NCBI RefSeq assembly: GCF_016526145.1
Contig: NZ_JADDUE010000002.1
Location: 372,001 to 436,000, forward strand
Length of the DNA: 64,000 nucleotides
Reading direction: 5' to 3'
From: Saccharopolyspora galaxeae
GTDB lineage: Bacteria > Actinomycetota > Actinomycetes > Mycobacteriales > Pseudonocardiaceae
Made by a program: the position numbers and the translations under genes. Each line of letters starts with the position of its first letter. The stretch's first letter is position 1. The notes below the pieces were generated by a model. It was not told the DNA's origin. It saw only the letters and a list, made by a program, of their open reading frames with translations, and ran no database searches. Positions 42,258 through 51,800 of the stretch are shown here, piece by piece.

Positions 42258-43907
42258 GTGGACGCGGACGTCATCGTCGTGGGAGCCGGGCTCGCCGGTC
42301 TGGTCGCCACCGCGGAACTCGCTGATGCGGGCCGCCGGGTGCTGCTGCTGGACCAGGAACCCGAAGCGTCCTTGGGCGGTCAGGCCCACTGGTCGTTCGG
42401 CGGATTGTTCCTCGTGGACTCGCCCGAGCAACGACGTCTCGGGGTGCGCGACTCGCACGAGTTGGCGTGGCAGGACTGGCTCGGTACCGCGGGTTTCGAC
42501 CGGGACGACGACCACTGGCCGGCGCGCTGGGCCGAGGCGTACGTGGACTTCGCCGCGGGGGAGAAGCGTTCTTGGCTGCGGCAGCAGGGGATTTCGCTGT
42601 TCCCGCTGGTGCAGTGGGCCGAACGCGGCGGGTCGCTGGCCACCGGGCACGGCAATTCGGTGCCGCGCTTCCACGTCACCTGGGGAACCGGTCCGGGCGT
42701 GCTCGAACCATTCCTGCGCCGGGTGCGGGATGCCGAGCGGCGCGGGCTGGTGTCGCTGCGATTCCGGCACCGCGTGACCGGGTTGAGCACTACCGACGGC
42801 ACCGTCGACGGAGTGCGCGGTGAGGTGCTGGAGCCCAGCGGTGTCTCCCGCGGGCAGAAGAGTTCTCGGGCCGTGGCCGGGGAATTCGCGCTCAGCGCGC
42901 AGGCCGTGGTCGTGACCTCCGGCGGGATCGGCGCGAATCTCCCGCTGGTGCGGCGGAATTGGCCGGAACGGCTCGGTCCGGCACCGCGCGAGATGATCGC
43001 CGGAGTGCCCGATCACGTGGACGGGCAGCTGCTGGAAGTCGTCGGCGAGACCGGTGGCCGCGTCATCAATTCCGACCGGATGTGGCACTACACCGAGGGA
43101 ATCCGCAATTACAGTCCAGTGTGGACGGACCACGGCATCCGTATTCTGCCCGGCCCGTCACCGTTCTGGATCGACGCGCGCGGGCGCCGGTTGCCGCCGC
43201 CGCTGTTCCCCGGCGCGGACACGCTGGCGACGTTGGCGCACATCAACTCGAGCGGGCACGAGCACACCTGGTTCGTGCTGAACCGGCGGATCATCAGCCG
43301 CGAGTTCGCGCTGTCCGGCTCCGAGCAGAACCCCGACCTCACCGAGCGCAACGTGGCCGAGGTGCTGCGCCGCGGCGGCGAGGTCACGCCACCGCCGGTC
43401 GCCGAGTTCGTCAAGCGCGGCACCGATTTCGTGGTCCGCCGCAACCTGCCGGACCTGGTGCGCGGGATGAACGAGCTGGTCGGCGAGGACCTGATCGATC
43501 CGTCCGGACTGGAACGCGACATCCGCGCGCGGGACCGCGAAGTCGACTCCGGACTGGGCAAGGATGCGCAGGTCAACCTCGTGCGGGAAGCCCGCCGCTA
43601 CCGGGTGGACCGGATGGCGCGGGTCGCACCGCCGCACCGGTTGCTGGATCCGGCGGCGGGCCCGCTGATCGCGGTCCGGCTGTCGCTGCTGACCCGCAAG
43701 ACGCTCGGCGGGGTGGAGACCGATTTGGACGCTCGAGTGCTCGGGTCGTCCGGGAACCCGTTGCCGGGCCTGTACGCGGCGGGCGAGGTCGCCGGTTTCG
43801 GCGGCGGCGGGATGCACGGATACCGCTCGCTGGAGGGGACTTTCCTCGGCGGCTGCCTGTTCTCCGGGCGCACCGCCGGGCGCGCGGCCGCGCGGGCGAC
43901 GGGCTGA
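42258..43907 (+). CDS. FAD-binding dehydrogenase (3-ketosteroid dehydrogenase/fumarate reductase type)
   Basis: A 549-residue flavoprotein. The dinucleotide-binding motif VIVVGAGLAGLVATAELADA is at residues 5-24, and FAD contacts are in SLGGQAHWSFGGLFLVDSPE. The substrate/FAD C-terminal motif is LYAAGEVAGFGGGGMHGYRS, followed by LEGTFLGGCLFSGRTAG. Similar actinobacterial proteins are annotated as KSTD-like dehydrogenases, but many act on unknown substrates. GTG 42258 has AAGGAGG upstream. It is divergent from the adh operon and could share its control region. Confidence 0.87.
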   Translation: MDADVIVVGAGLAGLVATAELADAGRRVLLLDQEPEASLGGQAHWSFGGLFLVDSPEQRRLGVRDSHELAWQDWLGTAGFDRDDDHWPARWAEAYVDFAAGEKRSWLRQQGISLFPLVQWAERGGSLATGHGNSVPRFHVTWGTGPGVLEPFLRRVRDAERRGLVSLRFRHRVTGLSTTDGTVDGVRGEVLEPSGVSRGQKSSRAVAGEFALSAQAVVVTSGGIGANLPLVRRNWPERLGPAPREMIAGVPDHVDGQLLEVVGETGGRVINSDRMWHYTEGIRNYSPVWTDHGIRILPGPSPFWIDARGRRLPPPLFPGADTLATLAHINSSGHEHTWFVLNRRIISREFALSGSEQNPDLTERNVAEVLRRGGEVTPPPVAEFVKRGTDFVVRRNLPDLVRGMNELVGEDLIDPSGLERDIRARDREVDSGLGKDAQVNLVREARRYRVDRMARVAPPHRLLDPAAGPLIAVRLSLLTRKTLGGVETDLDARVLGSSGNPLPGLYAAGEVAGFGGGGMHGYRSLEGTFLGGCLFSGRTAGRAAARATG

Positions 43908-43939
43908 ACCGATTCGCGGTTCCGTGATGTGATGGGCAC

Positions 43940-44914
43940 ATGCGAAACATCGTGCTGGGAAAGACCGGACTGGACGTGTCCCGCATCGCCTTCGGCACCT
44001 GGCAGCTCGGAGGTGAGTGGGGTTCGTTCGACGAGGACGCCGCGGTGGCCGCTATCCGGCACGCCCGCGAGCAGGGCGTGAACTTCTTCGACACCGCGCA
44101 GGCGTACGGCTTCGGCCGCTCCGAGCAGGTGCTCGGCCGTGCGCTGGCGGACGAGCTGCGCAGGGACCGGGACGGCCTGGTCATCGCCACCAAGGGCGGC
44201 ATCAACCCCGGCGGTGAACGACCCCGCGACGCCGGGCGCGCCTGGTTGCGCCAAGGCGTGGAGGAGAGCCTGCGGGCGCTCGGGCTCGAGCACATCGACC
44301 TGTACCAGGTGCACTGGCCGGACCCGGACACGCCGGCCGAGGAGACCGCTGGTGCCCTGCAGGAACTGGTCGACGAGGGCAAGATCCGGCACGCCGGGGT
44401 GTCCAACTACGACGCCGCCCAGCTCGCCGCGTTCGACCGCACCCGCCCGGTCGAGACGCTGCAGCCGCCGTACCACCTGTTCCGGCGCGGCATCGAGGAC
44501 GAGGTGCTGCCCTACACCCGCGAGCACGACATCGGCGTGCTCGCCTACAGCCCGCTGGCCAGCGGGCTGCTGACCGGGACGCTGACGCCGGAGAGCACGT
44601 TCGAGGACAGCGACTGGCGTGCGAACTCGTCGGCGTTCCGGGGCGAGATGCTGCGGCGGAACTTGGCCGTGGTGCAGCGGCTGAAGGAGTTCGCCGCTGC
44701 CCGCGAGCTCACGGTCAGCCAGCTGGCCATCGCGTGGGTGCTGGCGCAGCGCGGCGTGCACGTGGCCATCGTGGGGGCGCGCAGCGCGCGCAACATCGAG
44801 AACAGCCTGGCCGCGGCCGAAGTGGACCTCAGCGCGGACGACCTCGCCGAGATCGAGCGCATCACCGCGGACGGCATGTCCATCGAGGGCGCCGCGCCCG
44901 AAGGCGTGGCGTGA
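43940..44914 (+). CDS. Aldo/keto reductase
   Basis: A 324-residue NADPH-dependent TIM-barrel reductase. GVNFFDTAQAYGFGRSEQVL holds the catalytic Asp and Tyr; the catalytic Lys is in IATKGG and the His in YQVHWPD. The NADP site is AYSPLASGLLTG and VGARSARNIENSLAAAE. It resembles YajO/general-stress AKR families and reduces aldehydes or ketones. It follows the flavoprotein gene by 32 nt on the same strand and is probably co-transcribed. A double hairpin follows it. Confidence 0.93.
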   Translation: MRNIVLGKTGLDVSRIAFGTWQLGGEWGSFDEDAAVAAIRHAREQGVNFFDTAQAYGFGRSEQVLGRALADELRRDRDGLVIATKGGINPGGERPRDAGRAWLRQGVEESLRALGLEHIDLYQVHWPDPDTPAEETAGALQELVDEGKIRHAGVSNYDAAQLAAFDRTRPVETLQPPYHLFRRGIEDEVLPYTREHDIGVLAYSPLASGLLTGTLTPESTFEDSDWRANSSAFRGEMLRRNLAVVQRLKEFAAARELTVSQLAIAWVLAQRGVHVAIVGARSARNIENSLAAAEVDLSADDLAEIERITADGMSIEGAAPEGVA

Positions 44915-44918
44915 GCCT

Positions 44919-45002
44919 GGTGCGGCCCGGACGCGCAGGGCCGCACCGCTGAAAATCCCGTGTGCAGGCCGGTGGGGCCGTGTCCAGCGCGGCCCCACCG
45001 GC
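44919..45002. terminator. Two consecutive hairpins between convergent genes
   Basis: Hairpin one is a perfect 10-bp stem (44919-44928 with 44938-44947, 9-nt loop). Hairpin two is a perfect 12-bp stem (44968-44979 with 44991-45002, 11-nt loop) that ends one base before the end of the minus-strand gene. Neither has a long T tract, but their position between convergent genes supports a bidirectional terminator. Confidence 0.7.
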
Positions 45003-45359
45003 TCACAGGTAGCAGGCGCTGACCCACCCGGCGACGCGCGTGTGCCGGTCCAGGACGTGCCACCAGGTGCGGTCCGGTCGGCCGCCCGGACAGGTCACCG
45101 GTTCGCCCTCCGCCTGCCGGTTCTTCCGCACCCGGTCGCCGGCGTTGCCCAGGCCGAGCACCGCCGAGGCCGTGTCCGGCGCCGCCCGCAGGTTCACCCC
45201 CGGAACCCGGAAGTCGCCGGTGCGATCGGCGGCGCGGCTGAGTTCGCCGAGCCGCTCGCCGAATTCGAAAACGAAGTGCGCGACGCCGCTGGCCACGCCG
45301 TTCATCGGCAGCACCAGGGTCGCCACCGCGGCGAGCACCGCATTCCGGATCGCATGCAT
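45003..45359 (-). CDS. Secreted SH3-like domain protein
   Basis: A 118-residue exported protein. The signal peptide is MHAIRNAVLAAVATLVLPMN with cleavage near GVASG. The mature C-terminal part has a bacterial SH3-like pattern (VNLRAAPDTASAVLGLGNAG, then TWWHVLDRHTRVAGWVSACY) with two cysteines. Such domains bind peptidoglycan or act as small wall-associated adaptors. The start is ATG 45359, with a G-rich site upstream; a longer frame reaches 45458 without a plausible signal peptide. Confidence 0.75.
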   Translation of the reverse strand: MHAIRNAVLAAVATLVLPMNGVASGVAHFVFEFGERLGELSRAADRTGDFRVPGVNLRAAPDTASAVLGLGNAGDRVRKNRQAEGEPVTCPGGRPDRTWWHVLDRHTRVAGWVSACYL

Positions 45360-45686
45360 GTTTTCCCCCCAAACTCCCGCCGGGGGCCGTTGCCCTGGGC
45401 GGGAGTCTCGCGACAAGATCGCTCGGCGGCGTTCGGCGCGGCCGGTCGATCTCTGCAACGCGCTCTCATTTTATCGGCGGTGGCCCGGTTTCCGGGAGTA
45501 GCCGTTCAGGTATCGGGGCAGCTGCGCGCTTTCGTGCGGAGTCCTGAATGGAATTCGCAGGTGGATTACCGTTCGCCACGCGGATTCCCGCGGGAGTGCC
45601 CACCTACGTGGGGGTATCGGCGCGGTGCGTTCGCCGCGCGTGACGGAGCGGCGACTAACCTCGGCCGGGTCTGAGAGGGGCGTGCG
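45360..45686. other. Divergent intergenic region (327 nt)
   Basis: It lies between the minus-strand SH3-like secreted protein and the plus-strand 65-residue Cys-containing protein. No gene was recognised. It presumably holds both promoters; no convincing hexamer pair stands out by eye. Confidence 0.3.
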
Positions 45687-45884
45687 ATGAGCGAGGCGGA
45701 TCTTTGGGACGGCTTGGCCGTGCCGCCCGGCCTGTGCCGCTGGTGCGCGCATCCGTCGTTGAACCGCACCAGGCATGGCGTGACCTACATGCGCTGCACG
45801 CGCGCGTCCTGGGACGAGCGGCTGCCGCGCTACCCGGGGTTGCCGGTCGTCGAGTGCGTCGGGTTCGAGCAGGCAGGCGGCTGA
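45687..45884 (+). CDS. Small Cys-containing protein, 65 aa, unknown function
   Basis: The protein is MSEADLWDGLAVPPGLCRWC followed by AHPSLNRTRHGVTYMRCTRA and a C-terminal VVECVGFEQAGG. Four cysteines (17, 20, 37, 57), starting with a CxxC, could bind zinc. GAGAGGGG lies about 7 nt before the ATG. Small CxxC proteins of this kind are common in actinobacteria and uncharacterised. It stands alone; the terminator for the convergent actP lies 73 nt downstream. Confidence 0.7.
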   Translation: MSEADLWDGLAVPPGLCRWCAHPSLNRTRHGVTYMRCTRASWDERLPRYPGLPVVECVGFEQAGG

Positions 45885-45956
45885 GTCGGCGGCCCGGGCG
45901 CCGTGCGCCTGAGTCCGGACGCGCGAGCCCGCGGCACCGTTCGGCCCGGAAAAGCG

Positions 45957-45992
45957 AAGCGGCCGGGCGGGCGATGCCCGTCCCGGCCGCTT
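45957..45992. terminator. Bidirectional terminator between the 65-aa gene and actP
   Basis: A long GC hairpin: AAGCGGCCGGG...CCCGGCCGCTT arms of about 16 bp (45957-45972 with 45976-45992, one bulged base) around a GAT loop. On the minus strand the stem is followed by CGCTTTTCC, a T-rich tract suited to ending actP. Confidence 0.8.
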
Positions 45993-46008
45993 CGACCGCT
46001 GCCCGCGG

Positions 46009-47649
46009 TCAGCCGATGCGAGCGCCGATGCCGGTCAGCGACCGGACCTCCATCTCGGACTGCCGCTCGTGGTCGTCCGAGCGCGGCCCGAACAGGGTGC
46101 CGAGCGCGGCGCACAGGAACGAGATCGGGATGGACACGATGCCCGGGTTCTTCAGCGGGAAGAACGCGAAGTCCACGTCCGGGAAGATCGAGTCGGCCGC
46201 GCCGGAGAACACCGGCGAGAACACCACCAGCAGCAGGCAGGAGATCAGTCCGCTGTAGATGCCCCACAGCGTGCCCGTGGTGTTGAACCGCTTCCAGAAC
46301 AGCGAGAACAGCAACGTGGACAGGTTCGCCGACGCCGCGAACGCGAACGCCAGCCCGACCAGGAACGCGATGTTCTGGCCGTTGACCGCGACCCCGCCGA
46401 CGATCGAGACCAGCCCGATGCCCAGCGCGGTCAGCCGCGCCACCCGCACCACCTTGTGCGATTCGACGTTGCCGCGCTTGATCATGTTCGCGTAGACGTC
46501 GTGCGCGAACGACGCCGACGCGGTCAGCGTGAGCCCGGCGACCACCGCGAGGATCGTGGCGAACGCGATCGCCGCGACGATGCCCAGCAGCAGCGTGCCG
46601 CCGATGCGGTAGGCCAGCAGCGGCGCCGCGGAGTTCTCCCCGCCCGGTGCGCCGACGATCGTCGGAGTGCCCACCAGCGCGGCGGCGCCGTAGCCGATGA
46701 CCAGGGTGAACAGGTAGAACAGCGACATCGTCCACACCGCCCAGACCACCGAGCGGCGGGCTTCCTTGGCATTCGGGACGGTGTAGAAGCGCATCAGCAC
46801 GTGCGGCAGGCCACCGACGCCGAGCACCAGCGCCAGCGACAGCGACACGAAGTCCAACTTGGTCAGTTCGGACTTCCCGTACTCCACGCCAGGGCCGAGG
46901 ATGTCCCTGCCGTTCGGGTTGTTCGCCGCCGCTTCGTCGAGCACCCGGCTGAAGTCGTAGCCGAACTTGCCGAGCAGGAAGATCGTGATCATCGCGGCGC
47001 ACAGCATCAGCAGCGTGGCCTTGATGATCTGCACCCATGTGGTGCCCTTCATGCCGCCGAGCAGCACGTAAAGAATCATCACCAGGCCGACCATGGCGAT
47101 CACCATCGCCTGGCCCCAGTAGCTGTGCACGTCCGCGAGCAGCGCGACCAGGCCGCCTGCACCGGCCATCTGCGCGATCATGTAGACGAACGTGATCGCC
47201 ATCGTGGAGATGGCCGCGGCGGCGCGCACCGGGCGCTGCTTCATCCGGAAGCTCAGCACGTCGCCCATCGTGAAGCGGCCGGTGTTTCGCATCCGCTCCG
47301 CGATCAGCAACAGGTTGATCAGCCACGCCACCAGGAACCCGATGGAGTACAGGAACCCGTCGTAGCCGTGCACCGCGATCGCACCGGCGATGCCGAGGAA
47401 CGACGCCGCGGACAGGAAGTCGCCGGACAACGCGACACCGTTCTGCACGCCGGTGAACGAGCTGCCTGCGGCGAAGTAGTCGCTGGAGGTGTTCGCGCTG
47501 CTGACCCGGTACACGATGAACAGCGTCAGCAGCACGAAGCCGGCGAAGATGACGGTGTTGATGATCGGGCCTTCGGACGGCAGCAGGTCACTTCCGGGTG
47601 CCTGCGCCAGGATCGGCTGCCGATGTTGCGCGGACAGCGTCGGGATCAC
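46009..47649 (-). CDS. actP: Cation/acetate symporter (SSS family)
   Basis: A 546-residue sodium:solute symporter with about 13 transmembrane helices. ActP-like features include SSANTSSDYFAAGSSFTGVQ, NGVALSGDFLSAASFLGIAG, YVLLGGMKGTTWVQIIKATL and GVGGLPHVLMRFYTVPNAKE. It imports acetate or another short carboxylate with a cation. GTG 47649 overlaps the DUF485 stop (GTGA), the standard DUF485-ActP pairing. The operon ends at a strong hairpin. Confidence 0.93.
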   Translation of the reverse strand: MIPTLSAQHRQPILAQAPGSDLLPSEGPIINTVIFAGFVLLTLFIVYRVSSANTSSDYFAAGSSFTGVQNGVALSGDFLSAASFLGIAGAIAVHGYDGFLYSIGFLVAWLINLLLIAERMRNTGRFTMGDVLSFRMKQRPVRAAAAISTMAITFVYMIAQMAGAGGLVALLADVHSYWGQAMVIAMVGLVMILYVLLGGMKGTTWVQIIKATLLMLCAAMITIFLLGKFGYDFSRVLDEAAANNPNGRDILGPGVEYGKSELTKLDFVSLSLALVLGVGGLPHVLMRFYTVPNAKEARRSVVWAVWTMSLFYLFTLVIGYGAAALVGTPTIVGAPGGENSAAPLLAYRIGGTLLLGIVAAIAFATILAVVAGLTLTASASFAHDVYANMIKRGNVESHKVVRVARLTALGIGLVSIVGGVAVNGQNIAFLVGLAFAFAASANLSTLLFSLFWKRFNTTGTLWGIYSGLISCLLLVVFSPVFSGAADSIFPDVDFAFFPLKNPGIVSIPISFLCAALGTLFGPRSDDHERQSEMEVRSLTGIGARIG

Positions 47650-48077
47650 TGCGCACCCTCCTCAGCGCGACCGTCCACAGCGGCCTGCAGCTGCTCGATC
47701 CGCGGGTCCATGTAGTGGTCGGCGAACCGCACGTAGGCGGCGGTGATGAGCACAGTGGACACGAACTGGCCGATGCCCATCAGCAGCCCGACGTTCACCG
47801 AGCCGAACACCGGCTGGGACATGAAGTCCGGAAGGTACGCCGCGATGATCACGTAGGCGAGGTACCAGAGCAGAAATAGCGCGGTCATCGGAAATACGAA
47901 CGCGGACACCCGGCGGCGCAGGTCGTTGAATTCCGCACTCTGCGCGATGGCCTGGTAATTCGGCTCGGTCTGCTGGGTGCGGACCGCGCTCTTCTCGATT
48001 CCCCCGAAGCCGGTCCGTGCTTTCCCGGACCGGTCGTGGGGGCGACCGCGCAGCGCGGATTGCGTTGCGTTGCTCAT
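47646..48077 (-). CDS. DUF485 membrane protein, ActP partner
   Basis: A 143-residue protein: a hydrophilic N-terminus (about 50 residues), then DUF485 with FNDLRRRVSAFVFPMTALFL, LWYLAYVIIAAYLPDFM and a second helix VGLLMGIGQFVSTVLITAAY. DUF485 proteins (YjcH type) accompany ActP symporters as small membrane partners. The start is ATG 48077 with GGAAGGAAG upstream; the frame is open further upstream without similarity. Confidence 0.9.
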   Translation of the reverse strand: MSNATQSALRGRPHDRSGKARTGFGGIEKSAVRTQQTEPNYQAIAQSAEFNDLRRRVSAFVFPMTALFLLWYLAYVIIAAYLPDFMSQPVFGSVNVGLLMGIGQFVSTVLITAAYVRFADHYMDPRIEQLQAAVDGRAEEGAQ

Positions 48078-48831
48078 GCTTCCTTCCAGGAAGTTGTGCG
48101 TCGGGTCGGCCAAACCCTTCAGGATCCGGCGGAGTTGGGGGCGTCGAGGACTTCGCGGGGAGGCGAAGGACCTCGCGGCGGCGAAGCATAACGACTCTGT
48201 CGGTGGAGCAGAAAGTACACCCTTGGGGCACATGGAGTGATCAATTTTGTCACTGTAGGTCACAGCCATACCGACGTCCGGGATGGGGCGTCACGCGAAC
48301 GGTTGATACTCGGTCGACTGTCGACGATCTTGGGAGAAGTGTTATCAGCTCGTTGCCGAGGCTGCCCGCCGGGTGCCGGAGAGCCTTCCGCGCAGTGAAA
48401 AATTCCTCGTTCCGGCCGCTTCCGGCCGCCGCCGGACGGCCTTCGGTGTGCGGTGTTCACAGCAGTGGATTCCGCTGAAAACGCCCTCCGCTGTTTCCCG
48501 GGCGGGGGGTTTATAGTGCGAGGCACCTGAAAACCAGACCGCTCCTGTTCCTCCGCCCCGGTTAGGTGCCAGTGTCCGGAATGCCTCCGCCGCGGCTGCG
48601 CCAGCTCGGTTCGGTAACGCTCGGTCTCGCCGGAGCCGCCGTTCCGATACGGTTCCGTGCTGGTAGTGCGCGCACTCGCCTGCGAGCCTGCCCGCCGCCG
48701 GAAACCTTTCCCACCGACAACCCAGACGACGATTGCGGGATCACACGGATGCGCCGTTCCCCGACGCCAAGTCCACTCGAAAGAGACCTCCTGCCTCGCC
48801 GGGCCGTTCGGCTGCTGCCGGGGTGGTGCTC
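48078..48831. other. Intergenic region between DUF485-actP and the conservon (754 nt)
   Basis: No gene recognised. It contains the AGTGA/TCACT palindrome on the actP side and, for the plus strand, a TATAGT hexamer at 48512-48517 that fits a -10 box for the cvn operon with no clear -35. The remaining 300 nt would be a long 5' leader or an unrecognised N-terminal extension of CvnA. Confidence 0.4.
48236..48254. promoter_or_regulatory. Candidate operator upstream of the DUF485-actP operon
   Basis: AGTGA-N9-TCACT, with matching AA/TT pairs inside (7 of 9 base pairs symmetrical), lies about 160 nt upstream of the DUF485 start. The local sequence is AT-richer than its surroundings. It could bind a carbon-source regulator; the identity is unknown. 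Spacing differs from the canonical CRP site (TGTGA-N6-TCACA). Confidence 0.4.
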
Positions 48832-51800
48832 GTGACGACGCCGGACGCCCGGACGGAGACGGCGTACGAAGCACGCAAGGACGTCGCACCCGGACGCGCC
48901 GGAGTCCGCCAGTGGCGCAACTGGAGCCTGCCCGTCAAATTCGCGGCGGTCGTGCTGGTGCCGGTGCTGTTCGCGGTCGGCCTCGGTGTCTCGCAGATTC
49001 GCTGGCAGGTCGAGCAGGCCGACGAATACAACCGCGTGGCCGAGGTCCTGGACACGGCGCAGCGGGTGGAGCCGCTGACGGAGGCGCTGCAGGCCGAGCG
49101 CAACGCGGCGGTGCAGCGCACTCTCGGCGAGGACGTCGGCCTCGCCGAGCGGATGTCCAATGTGGACAAGACGGCGCGCGAGGTGGACGCGCAGCTCGGT
49201 GATCCCGGCGAATTCGGCCAGCTCGTGCAGGACCGCCAGCGGGAAATGCACCTCGCGCTGGACAAGCTGCGCTCCGCGCGCCCCGCGGTGCAGGCGGGCC
49301 TCGCCCCGGCGCCGCAGGTGATCGAGGGCTACACCACCGCCATCAACACCGTGCTGTCCATGGACCGCGCGCTCACCAGCACCGTGTCCGAGCCGAGCCT
49401 GGCCAGTACCGCCTCGGCGTTGCAGGACATGTTGGGCCTGATGGAGGAAGTCCGCTTCCAGCAGGCGTGGGTGCTCACCGGGCTGGAAGAGGGAAACCTG
49501 GAGCAGCAGGCGATCAACGAGCTGCTGGGATCCCGCGCCCGGCTCGAATCGAAGATCACCGACGCGCGCGCCACGGTGGCCCGGCACTGGGAGAAGCGGC
49601 TGGGTGCGACGCTGCTCAGCCCGCCGATCCAGCAGCGCAACGGGCTGCTCACGGCGATCGTCGCCGCGACGATGGACGACAAGCCCTCCGGCGGCTACCC
49701 GGTCGGGACCGAGCAGTGGAACTCCGTGTCCGATCAGGTCGTCGCCCTCATCGACGACGGGCACAACGACCTCGCAGACGAGGTGCGCGCCGATGCGGGC
49801 AAGCTGGAGGAGGACGCCAGCGCCGCGGCGGGCTGGGACTCGGTGCTGCTGCTGTCCGCGCTGATCGCGGCCGCCGCAGTGATCATCACGATCAGCCGGC
49901 AGCTGCTGGGCTCGCTGCGCGCCCTGCGCCGCGGCGCGCTGGACGCGGCCGAGAACGAGCTGCCGGACGCGGTGGAAGGCATCCGCGCGGGCGGTGAGGT
50001 CAACGAGATCCGGCCGTTGCCGGTGTCCACCACCGAAGAGGTCGGCCAGGTGGCCCGCGCCTTCGACGAGGTGCAGCGGCAGGCGCTGCGGCTGGCCGCC
50101 GAGCAGGCCGTGCTGCGACACGGGTACAGCGAATCCTTCGTCGGCGTATCGCGACGCAGCCAGAGCTTGCTGGAGCGCCAGCTGCGCCTGTTCGAGCAGC
50201 TCGAGCAGGACGAGGAAGACCCCGACCAGCTCTCCAGGCTGTTCCAGCTGGACCACTTGGCGACCCGGATGCGCCGGAACAACGAGAACCTGATGGTGCT
50301 CTCCGGCAGCGACCTGGCGCGGCGCTTCGTGCGGCCCACCGACCTCTCCGACGTGCTGCGCGCCGCGGTCTCCGAGATCGAGCAGTACCCGCGGGTGGTC
50401 CTGCAGCCGCCGCCGCAGGTGAAGATCCTCGGGCACACCGCCAGCGACATGGTGCGGTTGCTGGCCGAGGTGATGGACAACGCGGCGAACTTCTCCTCGC
50501 CGGACACCTCGGTGACCGTCTCCACCTACCAGGCCGGGGACGGTTCGATCACGGTGGACGTGCTCGACGAAGGCATCGGCATGGGCGAGGCGGAGCTGGC
50601 CGACGCGAACGCCAAGCTCGCACGCGTCGAGGAGAACGACCTGGCAACCTCGCGCCGGATGGGCCTGTTCGTGATCTCCAGGCTGGCGCTGCGGCACGGC
50701 ATCGCGGTCCGGCTCTACGGCGGGCCGGACGTGGAAGGCGTGCGCTCGACCGTGGTCGTGCCCGCCGAGCACGTGGTCTCCACCGCCGGGCCGCCCGCGA
50801 GCGCCCAGCCCACCCCGGCGCAGGGCGGGCAGCGCAACGGGTTCGCGCACCACGACATGCCGACCTCGGGAGCGATCGGCGCCGCCCAGTCCGCGCAGCC
50901 GGGCGCATCGGCCTCGGGCGCGGCTACCGCTGAGGAAACCGCGTTCCAGCGGAACAACAGCGGGGTGGACAGCGCCGAGACCGGCTTCTCCACCGCGCAG
51001 CCGGACAACACGTTCAACAGCGGCTTCTTCACCGGGTCCGGGGAGGACGTCGCAGGCAACGCGCTGCCGAAGCGGGAACCGTCCGCGGGCATGTTCGCGC
51101 CTTCGCAGCGCGACGAGGAAACGCACGATCCGGGCGACGCGCCGACCGCGAGCCTGTTCACGCCGCTGGAGATCCCGGAGCAGCAGGACGGGCAGGACTT
51201 CCGCTCCGACTGGACCTCTTCGGACCTGGCGTGGCCGCCTGCCATCGAGGACTCGGCGACGCAGGCGCCGAGCACGTCCGGGGACGCGCCCTCGCCGATC
51301 TTCGAGGAAGTCTCCACGCAGTGGTTCCAGCCGGCCCCCGAACCCGAGGCCGCTCCGGACGAGCACGCCTGGCCGACCGGGGAACCCACCGGCGGGTCCA
51401 CAGCGGACTCCGGAACCGCCGGGTTCCCCGGTGAGCAGGCCACCGGTTCCGGACTGCCCCGCCGCGATCCCGGCGGCTCGGCCGGTTCCGAGCCGCGCAT
51501 CGACGAATCCGACCCGCTCGGCATCGACCACCTCGCCGACGGGCGCAACGGCACCGGCGGTGAAGATCTCGGCCGCTCCGGTGCCGCCGGGAACGGGACG
51601 GCTGCCGCGGAACCCGATTCCGCGGGACGCAGCCCGCACGAACTGAGCCGCCGGTTGGCCGACCTCCAAGGCGGTCTGCGTTTCGGGAGGAAGGGGCCAG
51701 TGCAGTCGCAGGAGACTGAACAGGAAGCCGCGCCGGAAACCGCGGCGGACCGGCAGCTGCAGCCGCGCCGCAACGGTGGTTCGAGCTGGATCACCGAGTC